Shown here one piece after another: positions 33,355 through 42,181 of a stretch of DNA of 64,000 nt. The stretch comes from Streptomyces kurssanovii (lineage in GTDB: Bacteria; Actinomycetota; Actinomycetes; Streptomycetales; Streptomycetaceae). The DNA lies in the NCBI RefSeq assembly GCF_014649695.1, contig NZ_BMTN01000002.1, forward strand, positions 310,001 to 374,000, in the 5' to 3' direction. The number at the start of each line of letters is the position of its first letter. Position 1 is the first letter of the stretch. Under the pieces are notes generated by a model. It did not search any database and was not told the DNA's origin. It saw nothing but the letters and a program-made list of their open reading frames with translations. Made by a program: the position numbers and the translations under genes.

Positions 33355-34566
33355 ATGCAGGTGATCCAGTCCACGAAGCTCGCAAACGTCTGTTACGAAA
33401 TCCGGGGCCCGGTCCTCGAGGAGGCAATGCGGCTCGAGGCGGCAGGTCATCGCATCCTCAAGCTGAACACCGGCAACCCGGCCGCCTTCGGATTCGAGTG
33501 CCCGCCGGAGATCCTCGAGGACATCCTCCGCAACCTCAGCACCGCCCATGGTTACGGCGACGCGAAGGGGCTGCTGTCCGCACGGCGGGCGGTGATGCAG
33601 CACTACCAGACCAAGGGCATCGAGCTCGGCGTCGAGGACATCTACCTGGGCAACGGTGTCTCCGAGCTGATCCAGATGTCGATGCAGGCGCTGCTCGACG
33701 ACGGCGACGAGGTACTCGTACCGGCACCCGACTACCCGTTGTGGACGGCGTCGGTGTCGCTGTCCGGCGGCACGGCCGTGCACTACCGGTGCGACGAGCA
33801 GTCCGACTGGATGCCCGACCTCGCGGACATCGAGCGCAAGATCACCGACCGCACCAAGGCGATCGTGATCATCAACCCGAACAACCCGACGGGCGCCGTC
33901 TACGACGACGAGATGCTGCGCAGCCTCACCGAGATCGCCAGGCGCCACAACCTGGTGGTCTGCTCCGACGAGATCTACGACCGGATCCTCTACGACGGCG
34001 CCACCCACACGCCCACCGCCTCCCTCGCCCCGGACCTGATGGTGCTCACCTTCAACGGGCTGTCCAAGAACTACCGGGTGGCCGGTTACCGCGCGGGCTG
34101 GATGGCGGTCTGCGGCCCCAAGGCGCACGCGTCCTCGTACATCGAGGGTCTGACCATCCTCGCCAACATGCGGCTGTGCGCCAACATGCCCTCGCAGCAC
34201 GCGGTGGCCACGGCGCTCGGCGGACGGCAGTCGATCGAGGAGCTGGTGCTGCCGGGCGGACGGATCCTGGAGCAGCGGGACGTCGCGTACGACCTGCTGA
34301 CGCAGATCCCGGGAGTGACCTGCGTGAAGCCGAAGGGGGCGCTCTATCTGTTCCCCCGGCTCGACCCCAAGGTCTACAAGATCAAGGACGACCGGCAGAT
34401 GGTGCTGGACCTGCTGCGGGCCGAGAAGATCATGGTCGTCCACGGCACGGGCTTCAACTGGCCGGAGCCGGACCACTTCCGGATCGTGACCCTGCCGACC
34501 GCGAAGGACCTGGCGGACGCCGTGACCCGGATCGGCACCTTCCTGGACGGATACGGGCAGCCGTAG
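33355..34566 (+). CDS. PLP-dependent aminotransferase, alanine-type
   Basis: The 403-residue class I/II aminotransferase has the substrate loop LNTGNPAAFGF, the cofactor residues in IINPNNPTGAVYDD and SDEIYDRILYD, the PLP Lys in FNGLSKNYRVAGYRAGW and a C-terminal FRIVTLP Arg. The family, like E. coli AlaA, transfers amino groups between glutamate and pyruvate or similar keto acids. ATG 33355 was chosen because the conserved MQVIQSTKLANVCYEIRGP begins there; the open frame extends upstream without coding character. The ribosome-binding site is poor. Confidence 0.92.
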   Translation: MQVIQSTKLANVCYEIRGPVLEEAMRLEAAGHRILKLNTGNPAAFGFECPPEILEDILRNLSTAHGYGDAKGLLSARRAVMQHYQTKGIELGVEDIYLGNGVSELIQMSMQALLDDGDEVLVPAPDYPLWTASVSLSGGTAVHYRCDEQSDWMPDLADIERKITDRTKAIVIINPNNPTGAVYDDEMLRSLTEIARRHNLVVCSDEIYDRILYDGATHTPTASLAPDLMVLTFNGLSKNYRVAGYRAGWMAVCGPKAHASSYIEGLTILANMRLCANMPSQHAVATALGGRQSIEELVLPGGRILEQRDVAYDLLTQIPGVTCVKPKGALYLFPRLDPKVYKIKDDRQMVLDLLRAEKIMVVHGTGFNWPEPDHFRIVTLPTAKDLADAVTRIGTFLDGYGQP

Positions 34567-34669
34567 GGCGTCGCCGGGGCTTCCCGACGACGGGACTCAC
34601 GAAGCGACTCAACTTTAGACTCGATCCAATGTAGGATGGTCTCCTGACTGTGAGCAGGAGGCCATCCCC

Positions 34670-35056
34670 ATGTACGAGCCGATCCGCACCAAGTCGGTCC
34701 ACTCGATGGCCGACGAGGCGCAGTACCCCCACCGCAGCCGCGAGGAAGAGCTGGACATCCAGCTGGCCGGTCACCTCGCCGCGCTGCTCGCCGTGACCGA
34801 CGAACTGGGTCTCGACCAGGCGGCGAACGCCATCGCCGAGCAGGTCTCGAGGCTCCGTGGCGCACCGCCGGCCCGCCACGCGGGCCTCAGCGGCGCCGAC
34901 CCCGCCGATCTGCACCGGCGCGCTCTCGCGCTCGCCGGCCGCGCCCTCGTCGTCGCCGCGTCGCGCGCCGACACAGCCGCCGCGATCCTGTCCGCCGAGC
35001 GGATGGACGCGCACACCGCCGCGCTCAAGGACCAGCAGCTGGTCGGCGCCCCCTGA
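34670..35056 (+). CDS. Conserved hypothetical protein
   Basis: The 128-residue protein is helical and Ala/Asp-rich, with HRSREEELDIQLAGHLAALLAV and LHRRALALAGRALVVAASRADTAAAILSAERMD. It has no signal peptide, membrane helix or enzyme motif. AGCAGGAGG lies upstream of the ATG, and TAGGAT (34633-34638) may be the -10 of its own promoter. I do not recognise it. Strong hairpins follow. Confidence 0.8.
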   Translation: MYEPIRTKSVHSMADEAQYPHRSREEELDIQLAGHLAALLAVTDELGLDQAANAIAEQVSRLRGAPPARHAGLSGADPADLHRRALALAGRALVVAASRADTAAAILSAERMDAHTAALKDQQLVGAP

Positions 35057-35062
35057 CGGGCC

Positions 35063-35102
35063 CGGTCCACCTCCCGCGGCCTTCGGCGCGGGAGGTGGAC
35101 CG
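35063..35102 (+). terminator. Terminator hairpin
   Basis: A perfect 15-bp stem, CGGTCCACCTCCCGC with its complement, and a 10-nt loop begin 6 nt after the small gene. Confidence 0.9.
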
Positions 35103-35160
35103 CCGGGGAGACTGCGGAACGGGTGCCACCCGGCGCCTGAGCCCGGGATCCGGCCGGCGC

Positions 35161-35192
35161 ATGCCGTACCCCGGGGCTCCGGGGTACGGCAT
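35161..35192 (-). terminator. Terminator hairpin of opposite gene
   Basis: A perfect 14-bp stem, ATGCCGTACCCCGG with its complement, and a GGCT loop lie 15 nt beyond the stop of the minus-strand secreted protein. Confidence 0.88.
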
Positions 35193-35206
35193 CCGTATGT
35201 CCGGGC

Positions 35207-36943
35207 TCAGCGCGTGACGAATACCGTCGCCGACGCCTCGCTGCCGGTGTGCAGGTCGTCGCCTCCGTACGACACCGTGTACGTCACGTCGCGCCGTGCG
35301 CGCGGCATGTCCTTGACCGTGAAGGTGCCGTCCGCCGCGACCGGCACCGACGACAGGCTGCCCGTGCCCAGCCGGTCCGTGCGCTCGACCGCGAGGGTGG
35401 CGCCGGCCGGGAGTGCCCGCCCCTGGGCCGTCAGCTTGCCGGTGATCGTGACCCCCGCGCTCATCGACGCCTCCGCCGGGGCGGTGAGGGAGACCGATGT
35501 CGGGGCCTTCGCCACGTCGATCGTGAGCGAGACGTCCTCGGCCGGCCGGTGGGTCATGTCGCCGAGGAAGGAGACCGTATAGGTCGCGCTGCCGACGGCG
35601 TCGGGCACGTCCAGCACCGTGAAGGTCCCGTCCGCCGCCACCTCGGCCTCCGCGAGCTTGCGGGTGCCGTCGGCCGTGGTGCGTACGGCGCTGACCCTGA
35701 CGGGCTCGGCCAGCGCGGTGCCGTCGAGCTCGAGGCGGCCGCGGATGCCGACCGGTTCGCCGACGACGGCCTGCCCCGGGGTGTGGGTCAGCGCGCCGGA
35801 GAAACGGGAGTCGTACTGGGCGGCCGGCGGCTGCACGATGTGGAGCCAGAAGGCGTTGCCGTACGCGTTGGTGGTGACGGCGAACAGCCGGGAACCGTCC
35901 TTCGACCACTCCAGACCGCGCGGCACGATCCGGTTGCCGTCGAGGTCGCCCTCGTAGGCGAACTCCATGGCCGTCGTGCCGTTCGCCGGGTCGGCCGGCT
36001 GGATCAGCAGGTCGGGGGTACTGCCCGCGGCCGAGGCGCCACGCGCCACGAACTTCCCGTCGCCGCTGAAGGCGACGGCCGACGCGCTCGCGCCTGTGGG
36101 CAGCGGCTGGTAGCCGGTGCCGGCGTCGCTCAGGTCCCCGGAGTCCAGCAGCCGGGTGCCGTACGCGGCGTCGGCGACCGCGAGGCGCGCGCCGTCCGCG
36201 CTGACGGCGATGTCCTTGAGGTCCAGCGCTCCCTTGCCCTCCGCGTCCGCGAAACGGCGGGCGCCGCCACGTACCGGCGAGTCGCCGGAGGTGTCGAACG
36301 AGGTGAGGAAGGGGTCGGGCGCCACCGGCCCCTTGGCCTGGCCCATGAACAGCCGGTCCGCCGCCCCGTCGCCGGTCGCCAGCAGCAGCCTGCCCGCGGC
36401 GTTCCAGTCGGTGCGTGTGTACACCCCGCCCACCACCGAGTCCAGGTCGGTCCGGTTCTGGTCGCAGTAGGAGTCGTTGGAGGCCGGGGTGGTGGTGTGC
36501 CAGCGCTTGGTTCCGGTGACCGCGAGTTCCCGGCCGCAGGCGTCCTGGTAGGCGGCGATGCGGCCGGTCTCCTGCAGGGTCAGGGTGTCGTAGGCGAAGA
36601 CGCCCTCACGCTGGCCCACGTACAGGGTGGCCGCGTCCTCGCTCAGGGCGAGACCGGAGGCGCGGGTCGCGGTGGTGAACGACCCGACCCGGTGGCCCTC
36701 GAAGTCGTATGCGACGACCACGCCCCCGTACAGGGCGGCTCCCGACTTGTCGGAGACGAAGACGCGCTGGTTACGCGAGTCGACCACCATGTCGGAGAAC
36801 GAGGAGACCGGCAGCTTGGCGACGACGTCGGACGCCTCGCTCGCGTGCGCGGCGGGCGCCGCGAGGATCATGCCGCTGCCGCTGACGACCGCGGCCGCCA
36901 CGATGGCGGCGATGCGTCGTCCGGTGTGCTGAAACGTGCTCAA
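35207..36943 (-). CDS. Secreted beta-propeller protein with Ig-like repeats
   Basis: The 578-residue protein has a signal peptide (AAIVAAAVVSGSGMILAAPAAHA), a seven-bladed propeller-like region (about residues 40-380, with SFSDMVVDSRNQRVFVSD and LALSEDAATLYVGQ), and two Ig-like bacterial domains of about 95 residues at the C-terminus, each ending near a YTVSFLGD/YTVSYGGDD motif. The start is TTG 36943 with GGGGGG 5 nt upstream. No anchor is visible. It probably binds a polymer or another surface protein; no enzyme residues are seen. Confidence 0.85.
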   Translation of the reverse strand: MSTFQHTGRRIAAIVAAAVVSGSGMILAAPAAHASEASDVVAKLPVSSFSDMVVDSRNQRVFVSDKSGAALYGGVVVAYDFEGHRVGSFTTATRASGLALSEDAATLYVGQREGVFAYDTLTLQETGRIAAYQDACGRELAVTGTKRWHTTTPASNDSYCDQNRTDLDSVVGGVYTRTDWNAAGRLLLATGDGAADRLFMGQAKGPVAPDPFLTSFDTSGDSPVRGGARRFADAEGKGALDLKDIAVSADGARLAVADAAYGTRLLDSGDLSDAGTGYQPLPTGASASAVAFSGDGKFVARGASAAGSTPDLLIQPADPANGTTAMEFAYEGDLDGNRIVPRGLEWSKDGSRLFAVTTNAYGNAFWLHIVQPPAAQYDSRFSGALTHTPGQAVVGEPVGIRGRLELDGTALAEPVRVSAVRTTADGTRKLAEAEVAADGTFTVLDVPDAVGSATYTVSFLGDMTHRPAEDVSLTIDVAKAPTSVSLTAPAEASMSAGVTITGKLTAQGRALPAGATLAVERTDRLGTGSLSSVPVAADGTFTVKDMPRARRDVTYTVSYGGDDLHTGSEASATVFVTR

Positions 36944-37047
36944 CTATGCCCCCCACAGGCTCAGTTCATCGTTGAACGTGAAGATCCCATGGAACATGTG
37001 AGCGAGGCGTGGGCACAAGACGCCGCGCCGCCGGGCAGCAAAGGTTT

Positions 37048-37081
37048 CGGCCCCCGGAGCCTGAGGGGGCTCCGGGGGCCG
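37048..37081 (-). terminator. Hairpin beyond pckG
   Basis: A 14-bp perfect stem, CGGCCCCCGGAGCC with its complement, lies about 80 nt downstream of the PEP carboxykinase stop. Confidence 0.82.
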
Positions 37082-37162
37082 TTCACACGTGACGGGTCGT
37101 TCGTGACCCCCACTGGTCAGGGCGGATGTCGGGGCGCCCCGCCACGCGGCCTGTGGGGTGGC

Positions 37163-38983
37163 TCAGCCGAGGCGGGCCACCAGTGCGCGGTACTCGTCCC
37201 ACAGCTCCTTGGGCGTGTGGTCACCGAAGGTGTTGAGGTGCTCGGGAACCAGAGCCGCCTCCTCGCGCCAGACCTCGGTGTCGACCTTGAGCAGGAACTC
37301 GAGGTCCTCCTCTGGCAGCTCCAGGCCCTCGGTGTCGAGCGCGTCACGCGTCGGCAGGATACCGATCGGCGTCTCGACACCCTCGGCCTTGCCCTCGAGG
37401 CGCTCCACGATCCACTTCAGCACGCGGCTGTTCTCGCCGAAGCCGGGCCAGACGAACTTGCCGGCGTCGTTCTTGCGGAACCAGTTCACGTAGTAGATCT
37501 TCGGCAGCTTGGACGCGTCCGCGTCGGCGCCGACCTTGAGCCAGTGGGCCATGTAGTCGCCCATGTTGTAGCCGCAGAACGGCAGCATGGCGAACGGGTC
37601 GCGGCGCAGCTCGCCGACCTTGCCCTCGGCGGCGGCGGTCTTCTCGGAGGCGACGTTCGCGCCCAGGAAGACGCCGTGCTGCCAGTTGAAGGACTCGGTC
37701 ACCAGCGGGACCGCGGAGGCGCGGCGGCCACCGAAGAGGATCGCCGAGATCGGCACACCCTTCGGGTCCTCCCACTCCGGCGCGGCGATCGGGCACTGCG
37801 AGGCCGGGACGGTGAAGCGGGCGTTGGGGTGGGCGGCCGGGGTCGCGGACCCGGGCGTCCAGTCGTTGCCCTTCCAGTCCGTGAGGTGGGCCGGGGGCTC
37901 CTCGGTCATGCCCTCCCACCACACGTCGCCGTCGTCGGTGAGCGCGACGTTGGTGAAGACGGCGTTGCCCCAGAGCGTCTTCATGGCGTTGGCGTTGGTG
38001 TGCTCGCCGGTGCCGGGCGCGACGCCGAAGAAGCCCGCCTCGGGGTTGATCGCGTAGAGGCGGCCGTCCTCGCCGAAGCGCATCCAGGCGATGTCGTCGC
38101 CGATGGTCTCGACCGTCCAGCCGGAGATCGTGGGCTCCAGCATGGCGAGGTTGGTCTTGCCGCAGGCGGACGGGAACGCGGCGGCCACGTACTTGGACTC
38201 GCCCTGCGGCGGGGTGAGCTTGAGGATCAGCATGTGCTCGGCGAGCCAGCCCTCGTCGCGGGCCATGACGGACGCGATGCGCAGCGCGTAGCACTTCTTT
38301 CCGAGCAGGGCGTTGCCGCCGTAGCCGGAGCCGTAGGACCAGATCTCACGGGTCTCGGGGAAGTGCGAGATGTACTTGGTGGAGTTGCACGGCCACGGGA
38401 CGTCGGCCTCGCCCTCCGCCAGGGGCGCGCCCAGCGTGTGGACGGCCTTGACGAAGAAGCCGTCGGTGCCGAGCTCGTCGAGGACGGCCTGCCCCATGCG
38501 GGTCATGGTGCGCATGGACACGGCGACGTACGCGGAGTCGGTGATCTCGACGCCGATCGCGGACAGCGGCGAGCCGAGCGGGCCCATGCAGAAGGGCACG
38601 ACGTACATCGTGCGGCCCTTCATCGAGCCGCGGAAGATGCCCTTCTCACCGGCGAAGATGTCCTTCATCTCCGCGGGCGCCTTCCAGTGGTTCGTCGGGC
38701 CGGCGTCCTCCTCCTTCTCGGAGCAGATGAAGGTGCGGTCCTCGACGCGGGCGACGTCGGAGGGGTCGGACGCGGCGTAGTAGGAGTTGGGGCGCTTGAT
38801 CGGGTCCAGTTTCTTGAACGTGCCCTTGGCCACCAGCTCCTCGGCCAGCCGCTCGTACTCGGCCTCCGAGCCGTCGCACCAGACGATGTTGTCCGGCTGC
38901 GTGATGGCTGCGATCTCGTCGACCCAGGAAATGAGCTCCTGGTGATGGGTGGGGACGCTGGGAGCCGCGATGTCGCGCGCCAC
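37163..38983 (-). CDS. pckG: Phosphoenolpyruvate carboxykinase (GTP)
   Basis: The enzyme converts oxaloacetate and GTP to PEP, GDP and CO2, the first step of gluconeogenesis. The 606-residue protein has the GTP-type P-loop FPSACGKTN (about 270-278), the Mn/GTP residues in [18 protein letters not shown]-like guanine pocket parts around ILFGGRRAS, and [11 protein letters not shown]. The length is right for the GTP class and no ATP-class signature is present. The start is GTG 38983 with AGGAG 5 nt upstream. It is a single-gene unit. Confidence 0.97.
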   Translation of the reverse strand: MARDIAAPSVPTHHQELISWVDEIAAITQPDNIVWCDGSEAEYERLAEELVAKGTFKKLDPIKRPNSYYAASDPSDVARVEDRTFICSEKEEDAGPTNHWKAPAEMKDIFAGEKGIFRGSMKGRTMYVVPFCMGPLGSPLSAIGVEITDSAYVAVSMRTMTRMGQAVLDELGTDGFFVKAVHTLGAPLAEGEADVPWPCNSTKYISHFPETREIWSYGSGYGGNALLGKKCYALRIASVMARDEGWLAEHMLILKLTPPQGESKYVAAAFPSACGKTNLAMLEPTISGWTVETIGDDIAWMRFGEDGRLYAINPEAGFFGVAPGTGEHTNANAMKTLWGNAVFTNVALTDDGDVWWEGMTEEPPAHLTDWKGNDWTPGSATPAAHPNARFTVPASQCPIAAPEWEDPKGVPISAILFGGRRASAVPLVTESFNWQHGVFLGANVASEKTAAAEGKVGELRRDPFAMLPFCGYNMGDYMAHWLKVGADADASKLPKIYYVNWFRKNDAGKFVWPGFGENSRVLKWIVERLEGKAEGVETPIGILPTRDALDTEGLELPEEDLEFLLKVDTEVWREEAALVPEHLNTFGDHTPKELWDEYRALVARLG

Positions 38984-39190
38984 GATCGCTCCTAAGTGAG
39001 GGTTTGTTTGGTTTGTGCCCCGTGGGGGCCGCGACCCGGATGCTTCGTACCTACTTTTGGCTGGCGCTCATCCGGTGCCGACCGCACTCATCTGATCATC
39101 GATGCCGAATGCCCATATGTCCAGAGGCCCTCTCACGTGAGCATCGCCACTCGTCACTGTTACCTACGGTTGCGTAGGTAGCATTCGGGC

Positions 39191-39868
39191 ATGACTGCAG
39201 CCATGCCCGACGTGACCGAGATGGACCCGCCCCCGGTGAAACCGAGGCTGCGCGGATGGCTGCACGCAGGAATGTTTCCCGCCGTGGTGATCGCGGGGAT
39301 CGTCCTCACCGCACTGGCGGACTCGACCAAGGCCAAGATCGCCTGCGGCGTCTACGCGGTGACCGCATGCCTGCTCTTCGGCATCAGCGCGCTCTACCAC
39401 CGCGGCGACTGGGGGCCGCGCGCCACGGCCGTGCTGCGCCGGCTCGACCACGCCAACATCTTCCTGATCATCGCCGGCACCTACACGCCGCTCACACTGC
39501 TCCTGCTTCCGCCGTCCACCGGGCGGGTGCTGCTGTGGGCCGTCTGGGCGGCGGCGGTCGCAGGGATCGCCTTCCGGGTGTTCTGGGTGGGCGCTCCGCG
39601 CTGGCTGTACACGCCCTGCTACATAGCGATGGGCTGGGCCGCGGTGTTCTTCCTCCCCGACTTCATGCGGGAGGGCGGCATCGCCGTGCTCGTCCTGGTG
39701 ATCGTCGGCGGGCTGCTCTACAGCGCGGGCGGCGTGATCTACGGGCTCAAGCGACCGAACCCGTCGCCGCGCTGGTTCGGCTTCCACGAGGTGTTCCACT
39801 CCCTCACGCTCGCCGCGTTCATCGTCCACTACGTGGGGATCTCCCTGGTGGCCTACCAGCACTCCTGA
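39191..39868 (+). CDS. Hemolysin III / PAQR-family membrane protein
   Basis: The 225-residue protein has seven membrane helices and the conserved metal-site motifs SALYHR, LDHANIFLIIAGTYTP and HEVFHS. Related PAQR proteins are metal-dependent hydrolases of lipids; bacterial members are called hemolysin III, though haemolysis is rarely shown. The coding bias is normal. It lies upstream of the MFS gene but about 100 nt and a promoter-operator separate them. Confidence 0.93.
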   Translation: MTAAMPDVTEMDPPPVKPRLRGWLHAGMFPAVVIAGIVLTALADSTKAKIACGVYAVTACLLFGISALYHRGDWGPRATAVLRRLDHANIFLIIAGTYTPLTLLLLPPSTGRVLLWAVWAAAVAGIAFRVFWVGAPRWLYTPCYIAMGWAAVFFLPDFMREGGIAVLVLVIVGGLLYSAGGVIYGLKRPNPSPRWFGFHEVFHSLTLAAFIVHYVGISLVAYQHS

Positions 39869-39902
39869 GCCCGGACGCCCGGCGCAAGGACACAACCACA
39901 TA

Positions 39903-39951
39903 TTGACGCTCACTTCTTTTTGAGAGTTACTGTCATTTGACGCTTACTCTC
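39903..39951 (+). promoter_or_regulatory. Promoter and TetR-type operator
   Basis: TTGACG (39903-39908), 17 nt, then GTTACT (39926-39931) form a good promoter. A 30-bp palindrome GAGAGT-N4-GTCA-TT-TGAC-N4-ACTCTC (39922-39951) covers the -10 and ends just before the ribosome-binding site. The TetR protein of the same operon should bind it. Confidence 0.85.
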
Positions 39952-39966
39952 CAAAGGAGGTGCGCC

Positions 39967-41475
39967 GTGTCCGCACCCGACCCCCGTCGCTGGTGGGCCC
40001 TGGCAGCGATGGTCGCGAGCCTGCTCGTCCTGGGCTTCGACATGACCATCCTGAACGTGGCCCTGCCCGCCATGGCGGAACAGCTCGGCGCCACCACGGG
40101 GCAGCAGCAGTGGATGGCGGACGGCTATGTCGTGGTCTTCGCCGCCCTGATGCTCCCCGCCGGGCTCCTCGGCGACCGGTTCGGCCGCCGGCGGATGCTG
40201 GTGACGGGCCTGGGCGTCTTCCTGGCCGGTTCACTCCTCGGCGCGCTCGCCGGCGACGTCGCCACCGTCATCGCCGCGCGCGCCGCCATGGGCGTCGGCG
40301 CCGCCTTCGTGATGCCGCTCGGCATGGCCGTCGTGCCGTCGCTGTTCGCCGGCCAGGAGCGGGCCAAGGCCGTCGGCATCGTCACCGCCGCCTCCGCGCT
40401 CGGACTGCCGCTCGGGCCGGTCGTCGGCGGCTGGCTGCTCGACCACTTCTGGTGGGGCTCCGTCTTCGTCGTCAACGTCCCGATGGTCGCGATCGGGATC
40501 ACCGCCTGCCTGTTCCTGCTGCCGGAGACCCGCGACCCCTCGGCACCCCGGGTCGGCGTCCTGTCCACGGCGCTCACCGCCACCGGGCTAGGCGCGCTGA
40601 TCTACGGGATCATCGAGGCGCCCGTCCGCGGCTGGACGGACCCGGCGGTCCTTTGCGCCCTCGCCGCCGCCGCGGTGCTGATCGCCGCCCTCGTCGTACG
40701 GGAGAAACGCGCCGCGGGCCCCATGCTCGACATGGCGCTCCTCGCCGACCGCTCGTTCCTGCTCAACACCCTGACCGTGACGCTGGCGATGTTCGTGCTC
40801 GCCGGACTGATGTTCGTGCTGCCGCCGTATCTGCAGGCCGTCCTCGGGAACGACGCCTTCGGCACCGGGATACGGATGCTGCCGCTGATGGGCGGGCTGA
40901 TCGTCGCCGCGAAGGGCAGCGCCCCGCTGGCCGGACGGTTCGGCGCCCGCGCCGTGATCACCGCCGGGCTCGTCGTCCTCGCCTTCGCGGGCTTCCTCGG
41001 CAGCCGCGTCACCCTGGAGAGCGGCTACGGCTTCACCGCGCTGTGGCTGTCGGTCGCCGGGCTCGGCTTCGGCTTCTCGATGGTGCCGGCGATGACGGCC
41101 GCCATCGACACGCTGCCGCCGGACCGGGCGGGCTCCGGCTCCGGACTGCTGACGACCGTACGCCAGGTCGGCAGCGCGATCGGGATCGCGCTCATCGGGT
41201 CGCTGCTGGCGGCCGTCTACGAGAGCCGACTGCCGGCCGGCGCGCCCGACGCGGCCGGTGACTCCGTGGTCGCCGCGCATCTGCTGGGCGACCCGGCGCT
41301 CACCGCGGCGGCGGACGCCGCGTACGCCAGGGGCATGGGTGTGGTGCTGCTGGTCTCCGGGATCGCCGCGCTGATCACGGCGCTCCTCGCGGCGGCCCTG
41401 CTGCCGAGGCCGGGGAGCACACCGGCCGCCGTGACCGCGGACGTGGCCGGGGCGGGGGCGGATGCCCGACAATGA
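39967..41475 (+). CDS. MFS drug exporter, EmrB/QacA (DHA2) family
   Basis: The 502-residue protein has 14 membrane helices, motif A in GLLGDRFGRRRML and the family's NVALPAMAEQLGATTGQQQWMADGYVV near the N-terminus. DHA2 members export drugs or natural products with protons. The start is GTG 39967 with AAAGGAGG 6 nt upstream. It is the first gene of an operon with its own TetR repressor, whose operator lies upstream. The inducer is not known. Confidence 0.94.
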   Translation: MSAPDPRRWWALAAMVASLLVLGFDMTILNVALPAMAEQLGATTGQQQWMADGYVVVFAALMLPAGLLGDRFGRRRMLVTGLGVFLAGSLLGALAGDVATVIAARAAMGVGAAFVMPLGMAVVPSLFAGQERAKAVGIVTAASALGLPLGPVVGGWLLDHFWWGSVFVVNVPMVAIGITACLFLLPETRDPSAPRVGVLSTALTATGLGALIYGIIEAPVRGWTDPAVLCALAAAAVLIAALVVREKRAAGPMLDMALLADRSFLLNTLTVTLAMFVLAGLMFVLPPYLQAVLGNDAFGTGIRMLPLMGGLIVAAKGSAPLAGRFGARAVITAGLVVLAFAGFLGSRVTLESGYGFTALWLSVAGLGFGFSMVPAMTAAIDTLPPDRAGSGSGLLTTVRQVGSAIGIALIGSLLAAVYESRLPAGAPDAAGDSVVAAHLLGDPALTAAADAAYARGMGVVLLVSGIAALITALLAAALLPRPGSTPAAVTADVAGAGADARQ

Positions 41476-42104
41476 CGACCATGGCCGCCACCGCACCTCT
41501 CCCTTTCGAACAGCATCAGCCCCCGATGGGGCTGCGGGAGCGCAAGAAGCTCAAGACCCGTATCGCGATCCGCAAGGCCACGTACCGGCTGATCGCCGAG
41601 CAGGGGTACGAGGCGACCACGGTCGAGCAGATCGCGGCGGCGGCGGAGGTCTCCCCCTCCACGGTCTTCCGCTACTTCCCCACCAAGGAAGACATCGTCC
41701 TCACCGACGAGTACGACCCGGTCATGGAAGCGGTGCTGCGGGCCAGGCCGGCGGACGAACCGCCGCTCGAGTCCCTGCGGATCATCCTGACCGGCGCCGT
41801 CGCCTCGATCCTCGAACACGAACCCGAGGAGATGCATCTGCGCACCCGGCTCATGCTGGAGGTCCCCTCCCTGCGGGCCCGGATGACAGAGACGATGGCG
41901 GAGACCTCCCAGCTGCTCGCCCGCCCGATCGCCGACCGGGCGGGCCGGGAACCGGACGACCTGGAGGTACGGGTCTTCACCGCCGCCGTCATGGCCGCGC
42001 TGCGCGAGGCCCTGATCCACTGGGGCGAGCGCGGCCAGCAGGACGACCTGGTCGCTCTCGTGGACCGCACGCTGGACGTGCTCGAGGGCGGTCTGCCGCT
42101 CTGA
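41472..42104 (+). CDS. TetR-family repressor
   Basis: The 210-residue protein has a TetR DNA-binding domain at about residues 22-85: KTRIAIRKATYRLIAEQGYEATTVEQIAAAAEVSPSTVFRYFPTKED, with the ligand/dimer domain after it. It overlaps the exporter stop by ATGA, so the two are translated together. The 30-bp palindrome at 39922-39951 is its likely operator, giving negative feedback. Confidence 0.94.
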   Translation: MTTMAATAPLPFEQHQPPMGLRERKKLKTRIAIRKATYRLIAEQGYEATTVEQIAAAAEVSPSTVFRYFPTKEDIVLTDEYDPVMEAVLRARPADEPPLESLRIILTGAVASILEHEPEEMHLRTRLMLEVPSLRARMTETMAETSQLLARPIADRAGREPDDLEVRVFTAAVMAALREALIHWGERGQQDDLVALVDRTLDVLEGGLPL

Positions 42105-42181
42105 TCGCCGGGCAGCACCGGGAGGTTGCCCTCCGGGGGCTGCCGTACGGGGGCGGCGATCCGCTGCCCGATCATGACGGC

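Noticed and set aside
35249-38995. Plus-strand open frame of more than 1200 codons
   Set aside because: It is the antisense shadow of the propeller gene and pckG; high third-position GC removes stop codons on the other strand. Its translation is Arg/Val/Gly-rich without any domain.
41462-42181. Longer N-terminus for the NlpC/P60 protein
   Set aside because: The extension is an out-of-frame shadow of the TetR gene; a proper signal peptide begins at 42182.
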